From NCBI GenBank assembly GCA_026225395.1, contig JAMFSR010000019.1:1-64000 (forward strand): a stretch of 64,000 nt of DNA, in the 5' to 3' direction. Within the stretch, counting starts at the first letter, position 1; each line of letters starts with the position of its first letter. Made by a program: the position numbers and the translations under genes. Shown piece by piece: positions 1 to 7,347 of the stretch. The notes below the pieces were generated by a model, which was not told where the DNA came from, ran no database searches, and was given only the letters and a program-made list of their open reading frames with translations. The stretch comes from Granulicella sapmiensis (GTDB lineage Bacteria; Acidobacteriota; Terriglobia; Terriglobales; Acidobacteriaceae).

Positions 1-685
1 CACTGTCGTGAACGGCAGCCAGGGCAGCGCCCACTTGAGGATCGAAAATTGCGCGAAGCCATCCTTTATTGCGTTCCGATCCTGACGCGATATGTGCCCG
101 GAGTATCTGGATGAATAGGACCTCGGCGAGCCGGGTCGCGACGACCTCCGATCCCGGCGCCTGCTCTGCCATTTCAGACGCCAGCGCCTGCACCGTGTTG
201 TGAAGAGCAAGCGTGCGTGCCTCGTCGGCTTTCATCAGAATGAAGCGCGGTAACAGTTGCGTGATGGGCTTCAAGCTGGCTTGATCGAAACTCAAGGACC
301 CACAGACGATTGTCGTTGGTGCGCCGCCACCTCCACAAAGAGCGACATTGCCGTTAGCTATTGCCCCGATCTCGCGGAAAGTCCACTTCGGACGTGTTCG
401 CGGGCTGTCGCGCAGAACAATCGAAGTCCCCTTAGCCACCAAAAAGCAATCACCACCGGTGAGCGGAATCGGCTCCGCAATCCCTTCCACACTCAGCCAG
501 CAGTTGCCGCGCGAAAGCATCGCGAAGTGCGCCAAATCTGTGGGTGCTGTCTTCTTGCCGGAAGGCGTGACTTTCTCTTCGGTCTCGTTTTCCTGTTTCA
601 CGCCCCACGGGGCTGTGGCTTCGAGCCTGTGCATACCGAAAGCGGTTACGTGCATCGTTCTGAAGATATCTGTGATCGGATCCAA
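1..685 (-). CDS. AraC-family regulator with cupin_6 sensor domain, 3' end cut by window
   Basis: Reading the minus strand from a TTG at 685 (GGAGAGG five bases upstream) gives an open frame that runs off the window edge after 228 codons. The protein starts LDPITDIFRTM and carries the cupin pattern of AraC_binding/cupin_6 regulators (FAMLSRGNCWL, then GGDCFLVAKGT). It ends just where the helix-turn-helix should begin (DPQVGAALAAVHD). It is divergent from the short-chain dehydrogenase at 807, the usual arrangement for a regulator of its neighbour. The architecture matches the AraC protein at 26281. The DNA-binding part is outside the window, so the call rests on the sensor half. Confidence 0.8.
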   Translation of the reverse strand, partial: MDPITDIFRTMHVTAFGMHRLEATAPWGVKQENETEEKVTPSGKKTAPTDLAHFAMLSRGNCWLSVEGIAEPIPLTGGDCFLVAKGTSIVLRDSPRTRPKWTFREIGAIANGNVALCGGGGAPTTIVCGSLSFDQASLKPITQLLPRFILMKADEARTLALHNTVQALASEMAEQAPGSEVVATRLAEVLFIQILRAHIASGSERNKGWLRAIFDPQVGAALAAVHDS

Positions 686-806
686 CTTAGCCTCTCCATT
701 TTGGACGAATAGACAAACAATTAGGACTTACAAGCAGTTCTCGTCCACCATCAAAGAACTCTACTCTACTGTACTGAATTCTACAGATCTACCAAAGGGA
801 GTCATT

Positions 807-1541
807 ATGGGAAAGCTTGAAGGTAAGGTTGCAGTCATCACAGGTGGATCGAGCGGCATGGCGTTGGCGAGCGCCAAGCGCTTCGTTGAAGAAGGCGCCT
901 ACGTTTTCATCACGGGCCGGAGGCAGGAGCAACTCGATGAGGCCGTCAAGCTGATCGGCCGGAACGTGGCCGGCGTGCGCGGCGACGCAGCCAATCTTGA
1001 CGACCTCGACCGTCTGTTCGATACGGTCAAGCGAGAAAAGGGCAAGATCGACATTTTGTTCGCAAGCGCCGGCAAAGGCGAAGCCCTGCCACTGGGCAAG
1101 ATTACCGAACAGCACTTCGATGCGGCCTTCAACCTGAATGTGCGCGGCACGCTGTTTACGGTTCAGAAGGCGTTGCCGTTGTTCAACGATGGCGGATCGA
1201 TCATCATGACCGGATCAAATGCTTCGGCGAAAGGCTTTCCTGGTTTCAGCGTGTATGCGGCGAGCAAGCTGGCGTTGCGCTCCTTCGCACGCACGTGGCT
1301 CAACGAACTGAAGGGCAGAAATATTCGAGTGAACTTGCTGGTCCCGGGGGCGATCGCCACACCGATGCAGGAAGAAGTTCTCACCAGGGAGGCGAAGCAG
1401 TACTTCGAATCCCTGATCCCGCGGGGAAAGATGGGTCAATCTGAGGAAGTCGCCACGGTCGCGCTGTTTCTTGCTTCAGACGACTCAAGCTTCGTGAACG
1501 GGGTGGAGTTGTTCGTCGACGGCGGCATGACAGCCATCTGA
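807..1541 (+). CDS. Short-chain dehydrogenase/reductase (SDR), 244 aa
   Basis: Classical SDR, a soluble NAD(P)-dependent oxidoreductase of unknown substrate. Visible motifs are the dinucleotide-binding TGGSSGM near residue 11, the NAG-like ASAG near residue 87, the catalytic Ser in MTGSNAS, and YAASK with the catalytic Tyr and Lys around residue 150. The length is typical. The first Gly-rich motif reads GGSSGMA instead of the usual GxxxGIG, a conservative change. The start is ATG 807 with AAAGGGAG six bases upstream; a longer frame runs upstream but has no family similarity. It is divergent from the AraC regulator at 685, which probably controls it. Confidence 0.9.
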   Translation: MGKLEGKVAVITGGSSGMALASAKRFVEEGAYVFITGRRQEQLDEAVKLIGRNVAGVRGDAANLDDLDRLFDTVKREKGKIDILFASAGKGEALPLGKITEQHFDAAFNLNVRGTLFTVQKALPLFNDGGSIIMTGSNASAKGFPGFSVYAASKLALRSFARTWLNELKGRNIRVNLLVPGAIATPMQEEVLTREAKQYFESLIPRGKMGQSEEVATVALFLASDDSSFVNGVELFVDGGMTAI

Positions 1542-1592
1542 TATCAGCGGATCTCGGTGAGTGCATGATTGCCAAGACACTCGCCGGGATCC

Positions 1593-1825
1593 GATAGGGC
1601 ACCGGCTCGTCGTCACGCTTCCCGGCAGAAGACATCGCGGGGAACGAATCTCGCAGCACCCCGCAACAACTCCCACCCCTGAACACACCCTCACCAAAGA
1701 GAAACCCTCGGGCCACAGCCAATCGTTCATTCAAGCGCTAAACTAACCGCAGAATGCAGACACTCACCCAACTCAACGAAACCTTCGCCATCCCCGGCGC
1801 GCTAGTCTCCGAGTTCTGCCACACC
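1593..1825 (+). pseudogene. Remnant of the hexose-6-phosphate mutarotase leader and first codons
   Basis: This stretch matches, with scattered substitutions and small indels, the region 14440-14665 that precedes and begins the intact mutarotase gene. Shared landmarks are CCCGGCAGAAG, a TTCAAGCG-TAAACTAACC block, and an ATG (1754 here, 14596 there) followed by codons for QTL then LNETFAIPGALV. Similarity is lost after about 1822 in the TGCCAC codons. No downstream part of the gene follows, so it cannot encode an enzyme. Next to it lies a truncated copy of the palindromic repeat (GGGTGGCCCATTCAT at 1860). Confidence 0.8.
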
Positions 1826-1936
1826 GCCTTTGCTTTCTTCTTGTCATCCCACAAACGCCGGGTGGCCCATTCATGCGCGCTCTAATCCGGATGGCTGCAG
1901 CAAAAAAAGCCGGGGCAGCTATCGATCGGAGGAAGT

Positions 1937-2419
1937 ATGCCTGGCAAATCAGTTGTCGCTTTTGTACTGTTCGCGCTCATGTCCAGGACGATTTGCTCTG
2001 CTCAATCTGCTGTCTGGTTTTGGTCCCCTTTCGTTAAACGCTGTACCCTTTCCGGCTCCATCGTCCAGAGCGGCATCACCGTCTTCGTTCTCGACGGCAT
2101 CAATGATCTCGGATTCTCCGGGGGTCCCGTCGTGACTCGCAACGGTGCTGCGCCCGAAGTTTTTGCCGTAGTCTCCGGCTTTCACGCAGAACCGCTCGAA
2201 GTGTTGCCTGCGTCCGAGCAGGGACAAGCCTATGTGAGTCCGCTGCCTGCTCCACCCGCACTGCCAGGCCAGAAACCCTCATCCGGCAAAAAACAGATTG
2301 TCGAATCGAACTCCGGGCTGATCCTCGCCTACGACCTCACCCCAGCCATCAAAGCCATCCGCGCGAACCCGATTGGCCCCGCAATGTATCCCGAAATAAA
2401 TACGGCCAAGCCAAAGTAG
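1937..2419 (+). CDS. Truncated secreted trypsin-like (S1) peptidase-like protein, 160 aa
   Basis: A signal peptide (about residues 1-23, ending CSAQ) is followed almost directly by the C-terminal part of a trypsin-like peptidase. GFSGGPVV around residue 60 is the catalytic-serine motif (usual form GDSGGP), and the tail SNSGLILAYDLTPAIKAI is typical of this subgroup. Family members are usually 250-300 aa with catalytic His and Asp in an N-terminal barrel. I see neither here, so an internal deletion has probably removed them. GGAGGA sits three bases before the ATG. It is likely inactive or a degrading gene, next to the mutarotase remnant. Confidence 0.55.
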   Translation: MPGKSVVAFVLFALMSRTICSAQSAVWFWSPFVKRCTLSGSIVQSGITVFVLDGINDLGFSGGPVVTRNGAAPEVFAVVSGFHAEPLEVLPASEQGQAYVSPLPAPPALPGQKPSSGKKQIVESNSGLILAYDLTPAIKAIRANPIGPAMYPEINTAKPK

Positions 2420-2432
2420 ACTGCTTACTGAA

Positions 2433-3263
2433 TCACGCAACCACCGGATCGGGGCGTGACATGATGACATTCTCCGCTGACCCAATTGGTCTTCGATCTG
2501 CGCGGCTTGCGAGAAACTCGGCGAATATCCAGCATGCTCCTATTGCAGTCACGTTGTAGACAGCGGCACCCCATGTTGCCTCATTGTGCGGCCGGATAAA
2601 AATAGGAGGTATCTCTACAAAACCTTCAAACAGCAACAGCATCAACGCAAGAAGCCTGGCCGCCGGCACATCCATGATTCCTGAGCAAATGGCACATCCT
2701 GCCAGCAAGAACGCGACTCCGGTCACCGACGCCCAAAAATATCCAAACGACATCCAGTGCGGGACGATGCTCGCGAAGACGCGAACGCCGATGAGGTGAA
2801 ATATGCCGAACAGGACAGGAGGCAACCCGAGCATCCAACGTGCGGCGATAGCTGCTCTCTTGGGCAACAGGGAATCCGGTGAGGCGGTGGAAGCATAAAC
2901 GATTGCTGCCGGTGCGACCAGCATCAACTGTTGAGCAAGCCCGAAAGAAACACCCAGTAAGACGTCGATTCGCCAGCCAAGCGTATGAACTCCGGCATAG
3001 TACCGAACTAGCCAAAATGCCGCAAAAATCAAGTAGGCGATCGCGGATGCCGCGGCGCCAATCCTTGCGCTGCGCCGCCACAAAATGGCAAGACCCGCTG
3101 CGACCAGCAATACGCCAGTGACGTAAACCAGTATGTGTTGAGCAGAAAGACTCTTGACTAAAAATTGGATGGGCTGATGAGAGCGATCGAATGTGCCCCA
3201 GGCGATATCCAGAATGCCGGTGAGAATAGTGCCCAAACCATAGAACCAAACGCCAACCTTCAT
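2433..3263 (-). CDS. Polytopic membrane protein of unknown function, 276 aa
   Basis: I do not recognise the family. The protein has about eight hydrophobic segments spread over its length, starting at residue 3 (VGVWFYGLGTILTGILDIAW), and a polar C-terminal tail. ATG 3263 is preferred because GGGAGA stands seven bases upstream; an in-frame ATG lies five codons earlier. It is divergent from the MocR-type regulator at 3406, leaving about 140 bases for promoters, so that regulator may control it. No catalytic motif was seen. Confidence 0.65.
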   Translation of the reverse strand: MKVGVWFYGLGTILTGILDIAWGTFDRSHQPIQFLVKSLSAQHILVYVTGVLLVAAGLAILWRRSARIGAAASAIAYLIFAAFWLVRYYAGVHTLGWRIDVLLGVSFGLAQQLMLVAPAAIVYASTASPDSLLPKRAAIAARWMLGLPPVLFGIFHLIGVRVFASIVPHWMSFGYFWASVTGVAFLLAGCAICSGIMDVPAARLLALMLLLFEGFVEIPPIFIRPHNEATWGAAVYNVTAIGACWIFAEFLASRADRRPIGSAENVIMSRPDPVVA

Positions 3264-3405
3264 CTGCAAGTCTCCCATGAGTTGTTGAGCGAGAAGGCAG
3301 AGTTCAAGGACGACAGGTGCGCGCTTCTCGATTTCAGACTGATACTATGGCGGCAGTGGTTCATCGAACAGAGCCATTTTCGCGAATCTCATTGGACCAT
3401 TCGAG

Positions 3406-4860
3406 ATGCCAAAAGCCGTCAGTTCATTCGAGCTCACTCTCAAAAGCCGGCCGCGCCATCAGACCCTGACCAACTGGTTATATGGCGAACTGCGTTCTGC
3501 CATTCTGGAAGGACGGCTCGCGCCCGGTGCCAGACTGCCGGCATCCAGAGATTTCGCCGGCCAGTACGAACTCTCCCGGGGCACAGTCGTCAGCGTCCTG
3601 GAGCGTTTACAAGCCGAGGGGTACATCACCGCTCGTGTGGGATTCGGTACTTGGGTCAATCGTGTTGAGTCGCCTCGTCCGGCGCGCCCGGCGACCACGA
3701 CACCGGCATACATCCGTCGCGTCATTTCGACATACAAACGGCCGCAACCCTGGGTTGACCATGCTTTTACTGAGCGGAGCCGCCCCTTTCGTATCGGGAC
3801 TCCAGCCATCAACGAATTCCCGTCCGAGGTTTGGGGACGCATTGCCGCAAATCGAGCGCGTAATTTCGGGCCATGGTTAAAGAAAGAGGCTGATCGTCGC
3901 GGGTATCGGCCATTGCGCGAGGCAATCGCCGAGTATTTGCGCCCGTCCCGCGGGGTGCGATGCACTGCGGAACAAATCGTCCTCGTCTCCTCCATACAAC
4001 AGGCGCTCGACCTGTTGGCACGGCTGCTCTTGAAAAAAGGCGATCCGATGTGGATGGAAGATCCTGGATACTTCGGAGCCAGAATCGCATTCGACAATGT
4101 AGGAACCAGGCTTGTTGCCGTACCCGTGGATGAGGAAGGGCTGTCAGTCTCCGCCGGAATTAAAGTCTGTCCGGATGCGAAGGGCGCATACGTAACGCCG
4201 GCTCATCAATTTCCGCTTGGGGCAACGATGTCGCTGGAGCGGAGGATGGCCCTTCTCAGCTGGGCCTCACGTGCCGGCGCTTTTGTGATCGAAGACGACT
4301 ATGACAGCGAATACAGGTTTGAAGGACCGCCTGTGCCTTCTCTGCAAAGCCTCGACAATCACTCAAGCGTTATCTTCATCGGTTCGTTCAGTAAGACGCT
4401 ATTCCCAGCCTTGCGCGTGGGCTATGTTGTATTGCCTGCGCCGTTAGTAGATCCCTTCGTAGCTCTTCGCTACCGTACCGATTTCCGCAATTCATCCTTT
4501 GACCAGGCTGTGCTCTGCGACTTCATCGTCGATGGGCATTTGGCGCGTCATCTGCGGCGGATGCGGAATCTCTATGCGGAGCGTCTCGGTGTACTAACGG
4601 AAGGGGCCAGGCAACATCTGGGTGGGTTGCTTGAGATCTCGAACGTCAGGGCCGGCCTTTACACGATCGGCTATCTCAAAAATGGAATGACGTCACAACA
4701 GGCGGAAAAGCTCGCGGCGGCCCAGGGTGTTGAGGTTCTCGCCGTCGATCGATTCACCCTCAAACGTCCTGATCCGAACGCGTTGCTCCTCGGCTTTGGC
4801 GGATTCGACGAGCGGGCGATACGCCAAGGGCTCATGCGACTCGCAAAGGCAATGAGCTAG
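3406..4860 (+). CDS. MocR/PdxR-type GntR regulator with aminotransferase domain, 484 aa
   Basis: The N-terminal GntR winged helix (about residues 10-85, with LPASRDFAGQYELSRGTV) is joined to a fold-type I PLP aminotransferase domain (about 120-480). The PLP-binding Asp/Tyr lie in DDYDSEYRF, and the Schiff-base lysine is in IGSFSKTLFPALRVGY. The length is typical of MocR proteins, which bind PLP and often control vitamin B6, amino-acid or transporter genes. It faces the membrane protein at 2433, its most likely target. No pdx gene is near, so the effector and regulon are open. The start is ATG 3406. Confidence 0.88.
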   Translation: MPKAVSSFELTLKSRPRHQTLTNWLYGELRSAILEGRLAPGARLPASRDFAGQYELSRGTVVSVLERLQAEGYITARVGFGTWVNRVESPRPARPATTTPAYIRRVISTYKRPQPWVDHAFTERSRPFRIGTPAINEFPSEVWGRIAANRARNFGPWLKKEADRRGYRPLREAIAEYLRPSRGVRCTAEQIVLVSSIQQALDLLARLLLKKGDPMWMEDPGYFGARIAFDNVGTRLVAVPVDEEGLSVSAGIKVCPDAKGAYVTPAHQFPLGATMSLERRMALLSWASRAGAFVIEDDYDSEYRFEGPPVPSLQSLDNHSSVIFIGSFSKTLFPALRVGYVVLPAPLVDPFVALRYRTDFRNSSFDQAVLCDFIVDGHLARHLRRMRNLYAERLGVLTEGARQHLGGLLEISNVRAGLYTIGYLKNGMTSQQAEKLAAAQGVEVLAVDRFTLKRPDPNALLLGFGGFDERAIRQGLMRLAKAMS

Positions 4861-4900
4861 CCAGATCTCGTTACACGAGAGCAGTTCTTTCAACGAATGG

Positions 4901-4946
4901 GAAGCCCACAACCCCATAGCTCTAAGCTTCCGGGAAACAATGCACC
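4901..4946. repeat. Dispersed repeat, copy also at 11376-11420
   Basis: The block GAAGCCCACAACCCCA, then AGCTC-AAGC and GGAAACAA, recurs with few changes at 11376-11420; its second half recurs at 11170-11204. It lies in the 225-base gap between the MocR gene and the NTF2-like gene. It marks shared junk or mobile sequence in the accessory region and has no coding sense. Confidence 0.6.
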
Positions 4947-5085
4947 CGGATCACGGCCTGCCTCAGAGAGAAGCAACAAACGACGACCTCCTCACGCCTG
5001 CGGAGGCAAACGACAAAACGACAGGCCTGGATCCGCCCGAATGATTGCGATAAAGTAACACTTGCTTCGCGCACATCAGAACGAC

Positions 5086-5493
5086 ATGCAGGACACAGGC
5101 TTGAACGAAGAGTCGAATGAAGCGCAAATCCTCCGCGCCCCGGACAACTCCAATCGTGCGATCGCACGACGCAATCTGCTTGGCGTCGGAGACTCCCTCG
5201 GCGAGGACTATGTCGGCATCATCGGTGACGGCACGTTCGTGCCCTCGCGCGCCGAGTATCTGAGGTTGTTCAAAGAGGGCTTCGACCACCCGAAGCAGAG
5301 CATGACATATGTGCGGACGCCCGAGGTGGTCAACGTAGCAGACGATCAGGCCCTCGCCGCCGAGCATGGTAGCTGGGTCGCGACGCTCCTTTCTGGTTCC
5401 GTCGCGCATACCGGCACCTATGCCGCGATGTGGCGGCGAACATCAACGGGTTGGAAAATCCGATCAGAGATCTTCGTCACACTTCACGACTAA
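5086..5493 (+). CDS. SnoaL/DUF4440-like (NTF2 fold) protein, 135 aa
   Basis: A small soluble protein with the pattern of DUF4440/SnoaL-like proteins: an N-terminal helix, then RNLLGVGDSLGEDYVGI, R-A-EYLRLFKEG, and a C-terminal strand pair with YAAMWRRTSTGWKIRSEIF. Such proteins are steroid-isomerase-like folds with mostly unknown substrates. ATG 5086 is chosen; a TTG eight codons upstream is also in frame, and neither has a convincing ribosome site. It is flanked by unrelated genes. The family is probable, the function unknown. Confidence 0.6.
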   Translation: MQDTGLNEESNEAQILRAPDNSNRAIARRNLLGVGDSLGEDYVGIIGDGTFVPSRAEYLRLFKEGFDHPKQSMTYVRTPEVVNVADDQALAAEHGSWVATLLSGSVAHTGTYAAMWRRTSTGWKIRSEIFVTLHD

Positions 5494-5665
5494 GCGCTCC
5501 GCCCGTGAGTTCGGTGCCTGAGAATGCGTGTGCCAGCTAGAGCCGAGAGTGTTGCTTCTTGATGAAAAAAGCGTTTGTCGGGACGAGTAGGCGGTTGTCT
5601 ACAATAGTGCAGTGGCTCGCTATCCCGAGTTCGCGAGAGTGGTTCTTAATTCAGGTGGTTCCCCA

Positions 5666-6019
5666 ATGATCCTTCCGCTACTGATTCTTGCTGCTCAAGT
5701 ATCCAGTGCTCCGAATAGCCCCAAGGCTCCGCCTGGCTCGGGGTCAGAACTGATGGTCCAGTGTGTCGCCGCCGAAGGGATGGCGCTGGGGCCGGCTTCA
5801 GCGAGCGGCGACCAAGTTGAGAAGGGTGCTTTGTGCATCGGCTACGTGGAGGGCTATACCGACGCCGCCAAGGTTGACGTGTGCGTCCCGGCTCGATCCC
5901 TCATGGCGGTGATCAATTCCTATCTTATGTACATGAAAGACAATCCCAAATACTACGAAATGCCCAAGGCTGCGGGACTCCGGGCTTCCATAGACGCGAC
6001 CTATCCCTGCAAAAAATAG
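5666..6019 (+). CDS. Rap1a/Tai immunity-like secreted protein, 117 aa
   Basis: A signal peptide (MILPLLILAAQVSSAP) precedes a short domain with four cysteines in Rap1a/Tai order: MVQCVAAEG, CIGYVEGYTDA, VDVCVPARS and a C-terminal YPCKK. In Serratia, Rap1a-type proteins neutralise the type VI effectors Ssp1/Ssp2 in the periplasm, but many homologues are orphans. No effector or secretion gene is nearby, so an immunity role is unproven. ATG 5666 is preferred over an upstream in-frame start because it begins the signal peptide and has CAGGTGG upstream. Confidence 0.6.
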   Translation: MILPLLILAAQVSSAPNSPKAPPGSGSELMVQCVAAEGMALGPASASGDQVEKGALCIGYVEGYTDAAKVDVCVPARSLMAVINSYLMYMKDNPKYYEMPKAAGLRASIDATYPCKK

Positions 6020-6091
6020 GTTGTGTTGCCGACTTCACTTTTCTCTTGTGGCAGCGTAATCGTAGATGACCAGAAGCGCGTTTATCGTTCC

Positions 6092-7009
6092 TTACTCCCT
6101 ATGTTCCTTGCGCCAAGCTTCAGGAGGCTGCCCTACACGTTGGCGAAAGGTCCGTACGAAATTAGCTGGATAGTTGAATCCCGTCAGGGCACTGACATTC
6201 TGAATGGGCAACCTCGTGGTCTTGAGCAAACCCTTTGCTCTCTCCAGGCGTTGCTGCAGAAGATACTGATACGGAGTCGTGCCCGTTGAATTTCGAAACT
6301 CGTGAGCGAAGTGGGATGGACTCATTCGCATTTCGTCTGCAATCTGTTCGAGGCCTATGTCCTCAGCAAGATTTGCAGACATATATTCCATTGCCTGTTT
6401 TAGTTTAGGCAGGCTCAGTCCGCCTTTGAGACGCGGCAAAGCAATTTGCTGGCTGGAATGGTTCTTGATGAGATTGGTTTGCAAACCTAACGCCAGAAGG
6501 TTTGCGTAGAGAGCACCGAGTGGCCAGCCGTCGCGTGCCTCTCTACCCATTTCCGAAATCAAAAGCCGCATCGATGGGGCCAGGATAGACCATGCGCCTT
6601 TTATCTCCAGCGGATGCTGCGCTCCTAGCTGCGCTGCGAGTTGCTTAAGTGCGTCGTCCTCGATCGAGAGAATCAATCTTTCGGAAGTCCCTTGCCATCG
6701 CAAGCGGTCTCTCGTTCCGGGTGGGATTACGATGACCGACCCAGGTCGGGTATGTTCAATCGCATTCTTCCCGCTCTGCCACCATTCAAACTCTCGGTCG
6801 CCGGCAATCTGCAGGTGGAGGCATAGACTCGGATGTTCATGCTCTGGGATCTCTCCAGGGCGGACAGTATGCTGCTCAAGAACGATAGCTTTCCACGGCT
6901 GTTCCCGGATCGACATCCGATCACGCGGAACGTCAATCAGGGGCACCAGATGAGCGTCGCGGACTACGGCGACGCGTCCGGATGGGCGCTCCGCTTCCGG
7001 GCTCCTCAT
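6092..7009 (-). CDS. AraC-family transcriptional regulator, cupin N-terminus, 305 aa
   Basis: An N-terminal cupin sensor (PEHEHPSLCLHLQ, PGSVIVIPPGTRDRL) is followed by a C-terminal double helix-turn-helix of AraC type: EDIGLEQIADEMRMSPSHFA, RLERAKGLLKTT and VSALTGFNYPANFVRTFRQ. The length is normal for the family. The frame is open back to ATG 7090, but ATG 7009 begins just before the cupin domain and leaves room for a promoter; both are possible. It is divergent from a small membrane protein at 7096 and the EAL gene at 7348, candidate targets. Confidence 0.85.
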   Translation of the reverse strand: MRSPEAERPSGRVAVVRDAHLVPLIDVPRDRMSIREQPWKAIVLEQHTVRPGEIPEHEHPSLCLHLQIAGDREFEWWQSGKNAIEHTRPGSVIVIPPGTRDRLRWQGTSERLILSIEDDALKQLAAQLGAQHPLEIKGAWSILAPSMRLLISEMGREARDGWPLGALYANLLALGLQTNLIKNHSSQQIALPRLKGGLSLPKLKQAMEYMSANLAEDIGLEQIADEMRMSPSHFAHEFRNSTGTTPYQYLLQQRLERAKGLLKTTRLPIQNVSALTGFNYPANFVRTFRQRVGQPPEAWRKEHRE

Positions 7010-7095
7010 CGCGCTCCGGAGTGCGTTTTCAGCAACATTTGCATATCGTCCCAACCTCCTGGCCGATCCAATGAATGGGACAGGAGTCATCCATC

Positions 7096-7263
7096 ATGAG
7101 AAGCCTAACCGATATCGTGAGCGAGAGTTTCATTTGGGGCGTTGGAATCACCCGACCGAAGGAAGGTCAAAAGAGGCTTGCGGCCTATTACATCTCCGGA
7201 ATTCTGGCTGCTACCGTTCTGGGCGTAGTGGGGTTGTTCCTATTCCTGGTCACTCGGTTCTAG
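7096..7263 (+). CDS. Small single-pass membrane protein, 55 aa
   Basis: Unrecognised short protein. It has an amphipathic, basic N-terminal half and one clear transmembrane segment at its C-terminus (ISGILAATVLGVVGLFLFLV), ending VTRF. CAGGAG stands nine bases before ATG 7096. It lies between the divergent AraC regulator and the EAL phosphodiesterase and is probably co-transcribed with the latter (84-base gap). The good start signal and clean membrane segment argue that it is real. Confidence 0.5.
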   Translation: MRSLTDIVSESFIWGVGITRPKEGQKRLAAYYISGILAATVLGVVGLFLFLVTRF

Positions 7264-7347
7264 CAGGCGGTCACCGTGCAGCCCGACTTTGTCGACGCAA
7301 CCCTCCTCCCACAGGGATGCGCGAGCACATCTAGAGGAATCACATCG

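Noticed and set aside
5666-6019. A type VI secretion effector-immunity pair
   Set aside because: Only the immunity-like half is present; neighbouring genes are an NTF2-like protein and an AraC regulator.
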